The notes below the pieces were generated by a model. That model made no database searches, was not told the DNA's origin, and was given only the letters and a program-made list of their open reading frames with translations. 64,000 bases of DNA from Devosia nitrariae (lineage in GTDB: Bacteria; Pseudomonadota; Alphaproteobacteria; Rhizobiales; Devosiaceae): contig NZ_BSNS01000020.1 of the NCBI RefSeq assembly GCF_030160115.1, positions 310,001 to 374,000 of the forward strand, in the 5' to 3' direction. The first letter of the stretch is position 1. Every line of letters starts with the position of its first letter. Below are positions 51,854-60,265 of the stretch, piece after piece. The position numbers and the translations under genes are program-made.

Positions 51854-52858
51854 TCAGGCGATCCTCTCCCTGAGTTCGATCACCTCTGCCGACGGCGGCA
51901 GCCCGCTCGCAACCACCGATACCCGGAACTTTCCCTCGAGCGCAGCGTCGAATATGGCCCCGACGATGATGTCGGCCTCGGCGTCGACCTGCTCGCGGAT
52001 GCAACTGGCCGCCTCGTCGACTTCGTAGAGCTTCATGTCCGCGCCGCCCGAGATCGACACCAGCACGCCTTTTGCCCCGCCCACAGATGCTTCATCGAAT
52101 AGAGGGTTGGCGATCGCCGCTTCGGCGGCGGCCCTTGCCCGATCCTCTCCTGACGCCTCTCCGGTGCCCATCATCGCCCGCCCCATGTCGCGCATTACTG
52201 CGCGCACGTCCGCAAAGTCGAGGTTGATCAGCCCCTCCTTGACGATGAGGTCGGTGACGCATCCCACGCCCGCATAGAGTACGCGATCCGCCATGGCGAA
52301 GGCATCGGCGAAGGTCGTCTTGGTATTGGCGATCCGGAACAGGTTCTGGTTGGGGATGACGATGACCGTATCGGCGCGTTCGCGCAGGCGCTCGATCCCT
52401 TCTTCCGCCGACCGCATCCGGTGTTTGCCCTCGAATTCGAATGGCTTGGTGACGACGGCGACGGTCAGGATCCCGGCCTCGCGCGCGGCACCGGCAATGA
52501 CCGGCGCGGCCCCGGTTCCGGTTCCCCCTCCCATGCCCGCGGTCACGAAGCACATATGTGTGCCGGCCAGGTGGTCCATGATCTCGTCGAGCGACTCCTC
52601 GGCGGCCGCACGCCCGACTTCGGGCAGCGAGCCGGCACCGAGGCCCTCGGTCATCCTGGCGCCCAATTGGATACGCCGCGGCGCCTTCGACATGGCAAGC
52701 GCCTGCGCATCGGTGTTGGCAACCAGGAACTCGGCACCTTCGAGGTTCTGCGCGATCATGTTGTTGACGGCATTGCCGCCGCCGCCGCCCACCCCGATCA
52801 CGGTGATCCTTGGCTTCAGCTCAACGATTTTGGCGGTATCGGTCATGCTCATATCCAT
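51854..52858 (-). CDS. Second FtsZ-type protein lacking the C-terminal tail
   Basis: 334 residues. The tubulin signature G-G-G-T-G-T-G is at 110-116, the N-terminal [11 protein letters not shown] is at 22-32, and the T7 loop has N-L-D-F-A-D. So the GTPase core (nucleotide pocket plus synergy loop) looks intact. The protein ends about 15 residues after the core with no linker and no conserved C-terminal peptide that binds FtsA/ZipA-type anchors. Sinorhizobium carries a similar short FtsZ2. It is not next to ftsA/ftsQ here but among metabolic genes. Three in-frame ATGs lie within 13 bp; none has a strong ribosome site. Confidence 0.88.
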   Translation of the reverse strand: MDMSMTDTAKIVELKPRITVIGVGGGGGNAVNNMIAQNLEGAEFLVANTDAQALAMSKAPRRIQLGARMTEGLGAGSLPEVGRAAAEESLDEIMDHLAGTHMCFVTAGMGGGTGTGAAPVIAGAAREAGILTVAVVTKPFEFEGKHRMRSAEEGIERLRERADTVIVIPNQNLFRIANTKTTFADAFAMADRVLYAGVGCVTDLIVKEGLINLDFADVRAVMRDMGRAMMGTGEASGEDRARAAAEAAIANPLFDEASVGGAKGVLVSISGGADMKLYEVDEAASCIREQVDAEADIIVGAIFDAALEGKFRVSVVASGLPPSAEVIELRERIA

Positions 52859-53068
52859 TCGTGCCAGCGGGTCTGCCGCCAGTGTCTCGGGTCAATCCGT
52901 GCGCCGGCGAGGCCGGAATCGACGACTCGCGGCAGCATCAGGGCATCCACCATTGTCGAAAGCATGACCATGGCCTGCGGTCGGGTTCTTTTACCGCCGG
53001 CCAAGTAGGCGGACCTGAAGTGCGAACAGCCGTGGCAACCGGGTAGGGCTCCAGGAGATGGCCTCGAA

Positions 53069-54982
53069 CTAGCCGCTCACTGGTCTGGGCACTCCCGCCG
53101 GTCGAAGCTGCCGTTTCTGTGCGGCGATGCGGAAGGGTGCGTTGACGGCGCCGTATCCGCGGTAGCCGCCGCGGCGTTCTACCACTTCGAAGAAGAAGCC
53201 TTCGCCGTAGTTGGTGCTGTAGAGCTGGAAATACTCCCCCGCCTCGTCACGGTCATAAAGGATATTGCGCGTACGCAGCCGGGCCGACATGGCGGGTTCG
53301 ATGCCGAGGCGTGCCTCCAGGTCGTCATAGTAGTTGGCTGAAATCTTCAGTGGACGAAACCCGAGCTTCTCCATGGCGGCCGCGGTCGCGAATATGTCGC
53401 GCGTGCGGAAGGCCAGGTGCTGCACAGAGGAACCGAAACTTTCGGCGATGAAGTGTCCGGCAAGCGTCTTGCGGCTCTCCGCGCCATTCAGGGTGAGCCG
53501 CAGCGCGCCGTCCTGGCTCTCCATGACCTGGCTGCGCACCAGGCCACCTGGGTCCACCACGTCCACCATCGGTGATTTTTCGGTTCGAAAGATCGCCGTG
53601 TAGAACAGGATCCAGGTCAGCATCTCCTCATAGTTCATAGTCTGGGCGATGTGGTCGACCGCAATGAGGCCCGCGTCGTTGGCCTTGGAATCCGGCAGCG
53701 GCTCGAACTCGATGTCCCAGACCCCCGCAAGTTCGCTGCGCCCATCGATGAAGTAGATGACGCCACCGCCAACTCCCCTGATGGCGGGGATGGCCAGCTC
53801 ACCCGGTCCGTGCTGCTGCTCGAAAAGTGTGGCGCCGAGTGCGCGTGCGCGCATGACAGTTGCCTGCGCGTCCTCGACCCTGATGCCTAGCGCATAGGCG
53901 TTGGTTCCATGCACCAGATAGGAGGAATGGGCGAGGCCTTCATGCTCTGTGTTGATGACGATGTTGATGGCGGACGAGGCTGGCCCCTGGCGCCAGAGCA
54001 CGACGTCCTTGTTGCGGTGTTTGGCCTTCGGGGCGAACCCCATGGTCGCCAACAGCTTGCCGAGCTCGCCTGCTTCCTGCTCGTTGGCGGCGAATTCGAC
54101 GAACTCCACCCCTTCGACCCGCACTCGGTCGGGCATGGCAGGAACTTCGACCGCTACCGCTGCCGGTTCAACGCGTCGAACATGGTCCATGAGGTTGACG
54201 AGGGAACGATGGCCGTCGATGGCGATCGATCTGGGCGAGCCTCCGCGGAACTGGTCGTTGAATATCTCCAGCGACAAGGGCCCGGCATAACCGGTGGCGG
54301 CCACCGCCCGCATGAAATCGACGACCGGCAGGTCGCCTTGCCCCGGCATGCTGCGATAGTGCCGGCTCCAATTGAGCAGTTCCATCTCCATCTTCGGCGC
54401 GTCGGCGAGTTGCACGATGAAGATGCGGTCCCCGGGAATGGAGCGGATCGTATCCACGTCGATCCCGCGCGCCAGGGTGTGGAACGAATCCAGGATGAGG
54501 CCGATGTTGGGATGATCGGCCCTGCGAACGGTCTCCCATGCATCGCGATGATCGTTGACATGGCGGCCCCAGGCGAGCGCCTCATAACCAACGCGCAGGC
54601 CCCGCTTGGCTGCGCGTTCCCCCAGCTCGCGAAAATCGGCAGCGGCCCGGTCGATCCCACCGAGCGCGATCGGTGCGACATTGGAGCAGATGAGCATCAG
54701 TTGCGTGCCCAGTTCCTGCATCACGTCGAACTTCCGCTCAGCACGATCGAAGGCACGCGACCTCTGCGGTTCGGGCAATCCCTCGAAATCGCGGAAGGGC
54801 TGGAACAGCGTGATCTCCAGCCCATGATCGCGCACCATGCGCCCCACTTCCGCCGGCGTGCCGTCGAACGCCAAAAAATCCTGTTCGAAGATCTCGACCC
54901 CGTCGAAACCGGCCGAAGCGATCGCTGCGAGCTTTTCGCGCAGGTCCCCGCTGATCGATACGGTGGCTATCGAGGTCTTCAT
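53069..54982 (-). CDS. quiC: 3-dehydroshikimate dehydratase fused to HPPD-like VOC domain (QuiC type)
   Basis: 637 residues. The N-terminal 285 residues form an AP-endonuclease-2-type TIM barrel with G-F-D-G-V-E-I-F-E-Q-D and G-L-I-L-D-S-F-H-T-L, as in dehydroshikimate dehydratases. The C-terminal 340 residues hold two VOC units like 4-hydroxyphenylpyruvate dioxygenase (V-D-H-I-A-Q near 445 and S-V-Q-H-L-A-F-R-T-R). Bacterial QuiC proteins with this double build turn 3-dehydroshikimate into protocatechuate. The other operon members, a quinate/shikimate dehydrogenase, a dehydroquinase and a transporter, make this assignment strong. Its start overlaps the stop of the aroQ-like gene by 4 bp. Confidence 0.87.
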   Translation of the reverse strand: MKTSIATVSISGDLREKLAAIASAGFDGVEIFEQDFLAFDGTPAEVGRMVRDHGLEITLFQPFRDFEGLPEPQRSRAFDRAERKFDVMQELGTQLMLICSNVAPIALGGIDRAAADFRELGERAAKRGLRVGYEALAWGRHVNDHRDAWETVRRADHPNIGLILDSFHTLARGIDVDTIRSIPGDRIFIVQLADAPKMEMELLNWSRHYRSMPGQGDLPVVDFMRAVAATGYAGPLSLEIFNDQFRGGSPRSIAIDGHRSLVNLMDHVRRVEPAAVAVEVPAMPDRVRVEGVEFVEFAANEQEAGELGKLLATMGFAPKAKHRNKDVVLWRQGPASSAINIVINTEHEGLAHSSYLVHGTNAYALGIRVEDAQATVMRARALGATLFEQQHGPGELAIPAIRGVGGGVIYFIDGRSELAGVWDIEFEPLPDSKANDAGLIAVDHIAQTMNYEEMLTWILFYTAIFRTEKSPMVDVVDPGGLVRSQVMESQDGALRLTLNGAESRKTLAGHFIAESFGSSVQHLAFRTRDIFATAAAMEKLGFRPLKISANYYDDLEARLGIEPAMSARLRTRNILYDRDEAGEYFQLYSTNYGEGFFFEVVERRGGYRGYGAVNAPFRIAAQKRQLRPAGVPRPVSG

Positions 54983-55419
54983 TTCTCGCGCTCCAATATC
55001 ATGTCGATCAACGCGTTCACCGCCAGCGCGTAGCCGCGTGGCCCAAGCCCCGCCAGCACCGCGGTGGCAACGCGTGAGACGAGGGAGCGGTGGTAGATCT
55101 CCTCACGTCGATGGATGTTCGAGATGTGGAACTCGACGATCGGGCCGGGAAACATCTTCAACGCATCGAGCAGGGGAATGGACCTGAAGCTGAGGCCCGC
55201 CGGATTTATGAGGATGCCGGCCCCTTGATCGATTGCCTCGTGGATCCAGTCGACGAGTTGATGTTCCGCGTTCGACTGATGGAAACGAACCGGCCTGGTG
55301 CCTGCCGCGTCCCGGCACATAGCTTCGATCTCGGCGAGAGTGGTCGTGCCGTAGATCTCGGGTTCCCGCATGCCGAGGCGGTTGAGGTTGGGTCCGTTGA
55401 TGATGAAGATCGGCTTCAT
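54979..55419 (-). CDS. Type II 3-dehydroquinate dehydratase (divergent, catabolic)
   Basis: 146 residues, normal for type II dehydroquinase. G-P-N-L-N-R-L-G-M-R-E-P-E-I-Y-G (9-24) carries the active-site Tyr and Arg, and V-E-F-H-I-S-N (about 101-107) the catalytic His. The middle loop reads N-P-A-G-L-S-F-R-S where the usual family has N-P-x-x-x-T-H-T-S, so a normally conserved histidine is missing. It may be a catabolic variant or have shifted substrate use. It lies between the QuiC-like gene and the TRAP DctM gene in the quinate operon. Confidence 0.8.
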   Translation of the reverse strand: MKPIFIINGPNLNRLGMREPEIYGTTTLAEIEAMCRDAAGTRPVRFHQSNAEHQLVDWIHEAIDQGAGILINPAGLSFRSIPLLDALKMFPGPIVEFHISNIHRREEIYHRSLVSRVATAVLAGLGPRGYALAVNALIDMILEREK

Positions 55420-55423
55420 TGTC

Positions 55424-56728
55424 CTACCCCGAATATCCGAACACACGCGGCAGCCACAGAACGACGTCCGGCACGAAAGTGACGACGGCGAGCGCGGCGA
55501 ACATGGCAAGGAGGAACGGCAGGACGTCGCGCACGATGTGAGCCAGCGGCACCTCGGCGATGCGGGTCATGATGAAGAGCAGGAGCCCGTAAGGCGGCGT
55601 GATCAGTCCGAGCATGATGTTGAGGACGACCACGACGCCGAAATGCACCATGTCGATGCCCAGTGCCTGTGCCGTAGGGATCAGCACCGGCACCATCACC
55701 AGCAGGATCGTCGTGCCCTCGAGCAGGCATCCCAGGGCCAACAGCAACACGTTGACGATGAGGAGGAACTGGATCGGTGACAGGTCCCAGGCGAGCAGCA
55801 GCTCGGACAGGGAGTGTGGGATGTCTTCGACCGTGATCACGTAGTTGAAGACCATGGCGCCCGCCAGCAGCATGCCGATCGAGGCAGTCGTTCGCCCGCT
55901 ATTGAGCAGGGCGCGGTAGAACTGCCGGATCGTCACGCTGCGATAGATCGCAACGGAAATCAGCAGGGCGTAGCCCGCCGCCACGGCGGCAGCCTCGGTC
56001 GGCGTCATCACGCCGCCCCGAATTCCCACGAGCAGGACAACCGGCAGCATCAGCGCCGGAAACGCCCGAAGGGTCAGGCCCGGCAACTTGCGCAGCGGCA
56101 CGGGTTCCTCGACCGGAAAGTTCTTCCGGCGGGCGTCTATGGCCACGATCGACATTTGGGCGAGAGCCATCATCACGCCCGGCACGATGCCGGCGAGGAA
56201 CAGGAATCCGACCGACGCATCCGAGACGAGCGCGTAGATGACCAGGGGAATGGAGGGGGGAAGGATTGGCGCCAGCACCGCGGTGGTCGCGGTCAACGCC
56301 GCAGCGTAGCTCGCGGGATACTTGTCGTCCTTGGTCATGAGCTGCTGCATCATCTTGCCCGTGCCGGCGGCGTCGGCGATCGCCGAACCCGACATGCCCG
56401 CAAAGATGAGGGATTGCAGCACGTTGACCTGGGCGAGCCCGCCGCGGAACCGGCCGACGACCGCGTTGCAGAAATGGAGGAGGCGGTATGTCATCGTCCC
56501 GGCGTTCATCACTTCGGCGGCCAGGATGAACATGGGCACGGCAAGAAGCAGGTAACTCGTATAGAGCCCGTTGAGGATCTGCTCTGCCGCCGTGCCCATA
56601 TCGAGGCCGGCGAGCCATAGATAGAGGATCGACGAGCCGATCATGGCATGGCCGATAGGCAGGCCGAGCAGTGACAGGATACAGATCGAGATCAGTGCCA
56701 TCGTGAATGGATCGAGGAAAATCATCAT
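55424..56728 (-). CDS. TRAP transporter large permease (DctM type)
   Basis: 434 residues, about 12 spans. G-M-S-G-S-A-I-A-D-A-A-G-T-G (about 112-125) and P-P-S-I-P-L-V-I-Y-A (about 160-169) are DctM hallmarks, and the end G-L-I-T-P-P-Y-G-L-L-L-F is conserved. It overlaps the DctQ gene by 4 bp and precedes the dehydroquinase by 4 bp. By context the system imports quinate or shikimate. Confidence 0.9.
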   Translation of the reverse strand: MMIFLDPFTMALISICILSLLGLPIGHAMIGSSILYLWLAGLDMGTAAEQILNGLYTSYLLLAVPMFILAAEVMNAGTMTYRLLHFCNAVVGRFRGGLAQVNVLQSLIFAGMSGSAIADAAGTGKMMQQLMTKDDKYPASYAAALTATTAVLAPILPPSIPLVIYALVSDASVGFLFLAGIVPGVMMALAQMSIVAIDARRKNFPVEEPVPLRKLPGLTLRAFPALMLPVVLLVGIRGGVMTPTEAAAVAAGYALLISVAIYRSVTIRQFYRALLNSGRTTASIGMLLAGAMVFNYVITVEDIPHSLSELLLAWDLSPIQFLLIVNVLLLALGCLLEGTTILLVMVPVLIPTAQALGIDMVHFGVVVVLNIMLGLITPPYGLLLFIMTRIAEVPLAHIVRDVLPFLLAMFAALAVVTFVPDVVLWLPRVFGYSG

Positions 56729-57243
56729 ATGCCCGAGCTCGCTTTGGTCGGATCGGGTTCGCTGACGTCCTCACGCCTCAACGCATGCCATCCGAGCCAC
56801 AGGTAACGGGCAATGACGGCGACGACGAAGATCACATAGATGGCAAACAGCCAGTCGAAGCGGATCTTGAGATAGGCGGTTTTCTGCACCTTCATGAAGG
56901 TGACGTAGTCGAACACGGCGGGAAGGGAGTAACCGTAGAGTGTGATGAGCGCGACGGCCGAGGCCAATATCATCACTCGCCGGACACGGTAGGGTACGGC
57001 TCCGTAGACCAGGTCGAATCTGATCTCCTCCTCTTCGCGCACCACGAAGGCTGCACCGAACAGAACGACCCAGATCCACATGACGACGGTGAGCTCGTTG
57101 CTCCAGCCCGTAGGCCATTGCAGGCCGTATCGGAAAAGGATCTGGAGCAGAAAGGCGGCAAACATCACGCCGATCATCACTGCCGCAAGGTTTTCGCAGC
57201 GGCGATAGAACCATCCCGCCACGGCCCGCGCACGTTCCAACAT
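56725..57243 (-). CDS. TRAP transporter small permease (DctQ type)
   Basis: 172 residues from the ATG at 57243, four spans as usual for DctQ, with W-S-N-E-L-T-V-V-M-W-I-W-V-V-L-F-G-A-A in the second span. The open frame upstream to 57420 crosses the hairpin and is not coding. Confidence 0.88.
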   Translation of the reverse strand: MLERARAVAGWFYRRCENLAAVMIGVMFAAFLLQILFRYGLQWPTGWSNELTVVMWIWVVLFGAAFVVREEEEIRFDLVYGAVPYRVRRVMILASAVALITLYGYSLPAVFDYVTFMKVQKTAYLKIRFDWLFAIYVIFVVAVIARYLWLGWHALRREDVSEPDPTKASSGI

Positions 57244-57280
57244 CGGCTTGCCTCCCAGATGCCGCCCTTGACACAAAGCA

Positions 57281-57308
57281 TGACTGCCGGCCTGAGGGCC
57301 GGCAGTCA
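57281..57308 (-). terminator. Intercistronic hairpin after the TRAP binding-protein gene
   Basis: Perfect 12-bp stem TGACTGCCGGCC (57281-57292), loop TGAG, GGCCGGCAGTCA (57297-57308), 11 nt after the stop of the DctP gene and 37 nt before the DctQ start (minus strand). No U-tract. This is the strongest of the hairpins that follow binding-protein genes in the window. Confidence 0.65.
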
Positions 57309-57319
57309 CAGCATCGGAT

Positions 57320-58306
57320 CTAGAGAGCGTTGATCTTTTCGAGCATACCTTCGGGCCAACTCGCGGCGAGGTCCGAAGCCAGATACTTCTCCTGCACGTG
57401 GGTGCGGAACGCCGCCACATCGGGCTCGTAGACCTTCAGCCCGACCGACTTGAATTGCTCGGCGAGTTCAGTCTCGCGTTCGAGGTGCCTTTCGGTCGAG
57501 AAGTCGATTGCAGCGTCCGCCGCTTCCTGGAATCTCGCCTGCTGGTCGGCGTCCATTCCGTCCCAGACTGTCTTGGATACGGTCAACAGGTCGAACCCGA
57601 CGAGGTGCGACGTCAGCACGATCTGGCTCATCACCTCATAGAACTTCATGTTCTCGACGTTCGGCAGCGGGTTGTCCTGGCCGTCGATGGCCCCGGTCTG
57701 GAGGCCGGTATAGACCTCGGCATAGGCCATCGGTGTCGGATTGGCGCCGAGCGCCTCACCGAGAAACTGCCAGGCATCGCCACCGGGCATGCGTAGCTTG
57801 ATGCCGGCCATGTCGGCGGGTGTGCGGATTTCCTTGTCCACTCTGAGGCCGACCTGGCGCACGCCAAAGTAGGTGGGACCCAGCACCTTCACACCGAGCT
57901 GGTCCTCGGTCATCTGCTTCATCTCGGCGCCGGCTTCGCTGGCAAAGAATGCCTTGAGATGGGCGGCATCGCGGAAGAGATAGCCAGCAGTGAGGATCGA
58001 CCAGGCCGGAATCTGATTGGAGATGTCCTGAGGCGCGATGTTGCCCATCTCGAGGTTGTTGCGCTGCAGCGCGACGAGCTCGGTGCCCTGCTTGAACAGG
58101 TTGCCCCCGTAATAGCCCTCGAAGGTGAAGTCGTCGGCGATCATCGAGGAGAACAGCGTCATCATCTCGGCGCGGATGTCCTGCTCCGAGAACACGGCCG
58201 AGAACCGCAGCTTCGGCTTGTCCTGCGCGAAAGCCGGAAAGGCCGTCGCGGCGGCGAGCATGCCTGTTCCGATAAGGAACTGGCGGCGTGTTGCATGCAG
58301 TTTCAT
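57320..58306 (-). CDS. TRAP transporter solute-binding protein (DctP type)
   Basis: 328 residues. The N-terminus has a twin-arginine-like motif T-R-R-Q-F-L-I-G followed by a hydrophobic run to A-F-A-Q near residue 28, so export may use Tat. The mature domain has the DctP landmarks Y-F-G-V-R-Q-V-G-L-R, P-A-D-M-A-G-I-K-L-R-M-P (about 156-167) and G-A-I-D-G-Q-D-N-P-L. The ATG directly abuts the TAA of the dehydrogenase gene. By context it binds quinate or shikimate. Confidence 0.9.
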   Translation of the reverse strand: MKLHATRRQFLIGTGMLAAATAFPAFAQDKPKLRFSAVFSEQDIRAEMMTLFSSMIADDFTFEGYYGGNLFKQGTELVALQRNNLEMGNIAPQDISNQIPAWSILTAGYLFRDAAHLKAFFASEAGAEMKQMTEDQLGVKVLGPTYFGVRQVGLRVDKEIRTPADMAGIKLRMPGGDAWQFLGEALGANPTPMAYAEVYTGLQTGAIDGQDNPLPNVENMKFYEVMSQIVLTSHLVGFDLLTVSKTVWDGMDADQQARFQEAADAAIDFSTERHLERETELAEQFKSVGLKVYEPDVAAFRTHVQEKYLASDLAASWPEGMLEKINAL

Positions 58307-59254
58307 TTAAATTCCTCCCTTTGTGTTGGAAACAACCGCCCGCTCTATGGCGGACCCTCCGTTGAAGGCGTCAAAGGCCGCCTTCATCCGATCCGTGTCC
58401 GGTTGGACACCGGTGAAAAGCGTGAAGGCTCGCACCGCCTGGAAAATCGCCATGCCTTCGCCCGAGAGCGTACGGCAGCCCTTTTCGCGCGCATGGCGAA
58501 GCAACTCTGTCTCGAGCGGGAAATAAACGACGTCGGCGATCCAGTGCCGGGGAGCGATGCAGTCGGCCGGCAGCGGCATGCCCGGCAGTTTAGCCATGCC
58601 GACAGGCGTGGCGTTGACGATTCCATCGGCCGCGCTCGCTGCGGCAGCAACATCCTGCGTGACCGTCGCCCGGCCCGCGCCGAAGCGGGCGCATAGCCGG
58701 TCAGAGAGCGCATTCGCTTTCTCGCTATCAGTATCGCTGACGGCGAGCCGGTCGACGCCGCTGTCGAGCAGGGCATGCCCGACGGCCGCGCCCGCCCCGC
58801 CTGCGCCAAGCAACAGCACCTGGCTTCGCGCGGCCCCATCCATGCCTTGGCGCAAATTCTCCCGGAAGCCCCAGACATCGGTGTTGTGGCCGAAGCGGCG
58901 ACCGTTCCTGAGCACGACCGTGTTGACCGAGTCGACCTCGCGCGCTGCCGGTGACAGCTCGTCCAGTAGCGGTAGGATCGCCTGCTTGAACGGAAAGGTG
59001 ACGTTGAGGCCGCTGAACCCGAGATATTCGGCAAACCGCAGGATGTCGGACAGCGAGGGGGAGGGGCTGCCCATCAGGTCGGTGTCGAGCAGCCTGTAGA
59101 CGAACGGAATGCCGCGCGCAGTTGCTTCTGCTTCATGCATGGTCGGCGTTCGCGACATCTGGATGCCGGAGCCAAGCAGGCCCACCAGCACCGCCCGGCT
59201 ACGCTCGAGCGCGCTTGAAGGAGCCGTTGCTGCCGAACGTGTCGCAGGCTCCAA
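58307..59254 (-). CDS. Shikimate/quinate dehydrogenase (AroE/QsuD-like), catabolic
   Basis: 315 residues. The start is a TTG at 59254 with GGAGG 6 nt upstream; the nearest ATG would remove the substrate loop. The substrate site reads S-R-T-P-T-M-H (34-40), N-V-T-F-P-F-K with catalytic Lys90, and G-H-N-T-D with Asp126; the NAD(P) loop is G-A-G-G-A-G (150-155). S-R-T-P in place of the biosynthetic S-x-S-P motif is the pattern I associate with quinate/shikimate dehydrogenases. It leads the leftward quinate operon and would produce dehydroquinate or dehydroshikimate. Confidence 0.85.
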   Translation of the reverse strand: MEPATRSAATAPSSALERSRAVLVGLLGSGIQMSRTPTMHEAEATARGIPFVYRLLDTDLMGSPSPSLSDILRFAEYLGFSGLNVTFPFKQAILPLLDELSPAAREVDSVNTVVLRNGRRFGHNTDVWGFRENLRQGMDGAARSQVLLLGAGGAGAAVGHALLDSGVDRLAVSDTDSEKANALSDRLCARFGAGRATVTQDVAAAASAADGIVNATPVGMAKLPGMPLPADCIAPRHWIADVVYFPLETELLRHAREKGCRTLSGEGMAIFQAVRAFTLFTGVQPDTDRMKAAFDAFNGGSAIERAVVSNTKGGI

Positions 59255-59289
59255 CCCTTCCTCCCTCAGGTTACCTCGCCCTCGTTTTG

Positions 59290-59334
59290 AACTATCCAGT
59301 TAATTCAGTCAAGCTTTGTACTGTGCAGTTAATT
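59290..59334. promoter_or_regulatory. Two tandem candidate TetR operators in the quinate divergent promoter
   Basis: AACTATCCAGTTAATT (59290-59305) and TACTGTGCAGTTAATT (59319-59334) share ACT-N3-CAGTTAATT, are in the same orientation and have start points 29 bp apart. Each contains the small dyad ACT-N4-AGT. They fill the 112-bp gap between the dehydrogenase and TetR start codons, so the TetR protein is the natural binder of both promoters. Confidence 0.6.
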
Positions 59335-59366
59335 TGTGTATGAGTTGGGCCGACAGGAGGTAGCGG

Positions 59367-60035
59367 ATGAGCGCGGTGAATGTGGACGTGGAGAGGGAAG
59401 GGCGCGGCGGCTGGAAGCAGGACCCGGCGGGAGTGCAGTCGAATATTCTCGCCGTAGCCACGTCAGAGTTCTCTGCAAACGGCTTGTCGGGTGCGCGTAT
59501 CGACGAAATCGCAGCCAAGACGCGCACGTCCAAACGCATGATCTACTACTATTTCGGCGACAAGGATGGGCTCTACCGGCGTGTTCTGGAGGAGGCTTAT
59601 CGCAAGGTGCGAGAGGGGGAGCGCCAACTCGATCTCGACCATCTGCCGCCGGTCGAGGCGTTGACGCGACTAGTCGAGTTCACCTTCGATCATCACAGCA
59701 GCCATCCCGACTTCATCCGCCTCGTGATGATCGAGAACATCCACCACGGTGCCTATCTCGCCCAGTCGGACCTGATCGGAAGCCTCAATGCGGGCGCCAT
59801 CGAGAAGCTCGAAACGATCTGCCGGCGTGGTAAGGAGGAAGGACTGTTTCGAGAAGACGTCGAACCGCTCGAACTGCACTGGCAGATCAGCGCGCTCAGC
59901 TTTTTCAACGTGTCCAACAGCGCCACCTTCTCGAGGATTTTCGGAGACCACCTCTACAGTGCCAGCGGTCAGGAAACCCTCCGCCGACACGTGGTGGAAA
60001 TGGTTCTGCGGTTCGCGCTCAAGGCCAGCCCATGA
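59367..60035 (+). CDS. TetR-family regulator of the quinate/shikimate operon
   Basis: 222 residues. HTH I-D-E-I-A-A-K-T-R-T-S-K-R-M-I-Y-Y-Y-F-G-D-K (about 48-69), then an all-helical ligand domain with H-H-S-S-H-P-D-F-I-R-L-V (about 110-121). AGGAGG precedes the ATG. It is divergent from the catabolic operon and probably a repressor released by quinate, shikimate or a breakdown product. Confidence 0.87.
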   Translation: MSAVNVDVEREGRGGWKQDPAGVQSNILAVATSEFSANGLSGARIDEIAAKTRTSKRMIYYYFGDKDGLYRRVLEEAYRKVREGERQLDLDHLPPVEALTRLVEFTFDHHSSHPDFIRLVMIENIHHGAYLAQSDLIGSLNAGAIEKLETICRRGKEEGLFREDVEPLELHWQISALSFFNVSNSATFSRIFGDHLYSASGQETLRRHVVEMVLRFALKASP

Positions 60036-60265
60036 GGGCGAGGTCGCAACCGGCACGCTTAGCGCAGGTATTGCCTGAGGCCGCGACCGGGACCTGCCTA
60101 TCAATGAGTCCGAGCGGTGACTGCAATCGGAAACCTTGGCTCTCGTCTGGCCGCCGGAGCGACATCCGATGCCGCCGAGAAAGCAATTCTACGAACCAAA
60201 GCAGGTAGTGCTAGACTCGGGTATAGCAATTTCAGTTGCCTCCGAGATCAGCGACGAGCAGACCA

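Noticed and set aside
53909..55033. 374-residue open frame on the plus strand
   Set aside because: It is antisense to the QuiC-like gene, whose frame shows two clear domains; the plus-strand product has no recognisable motifs.
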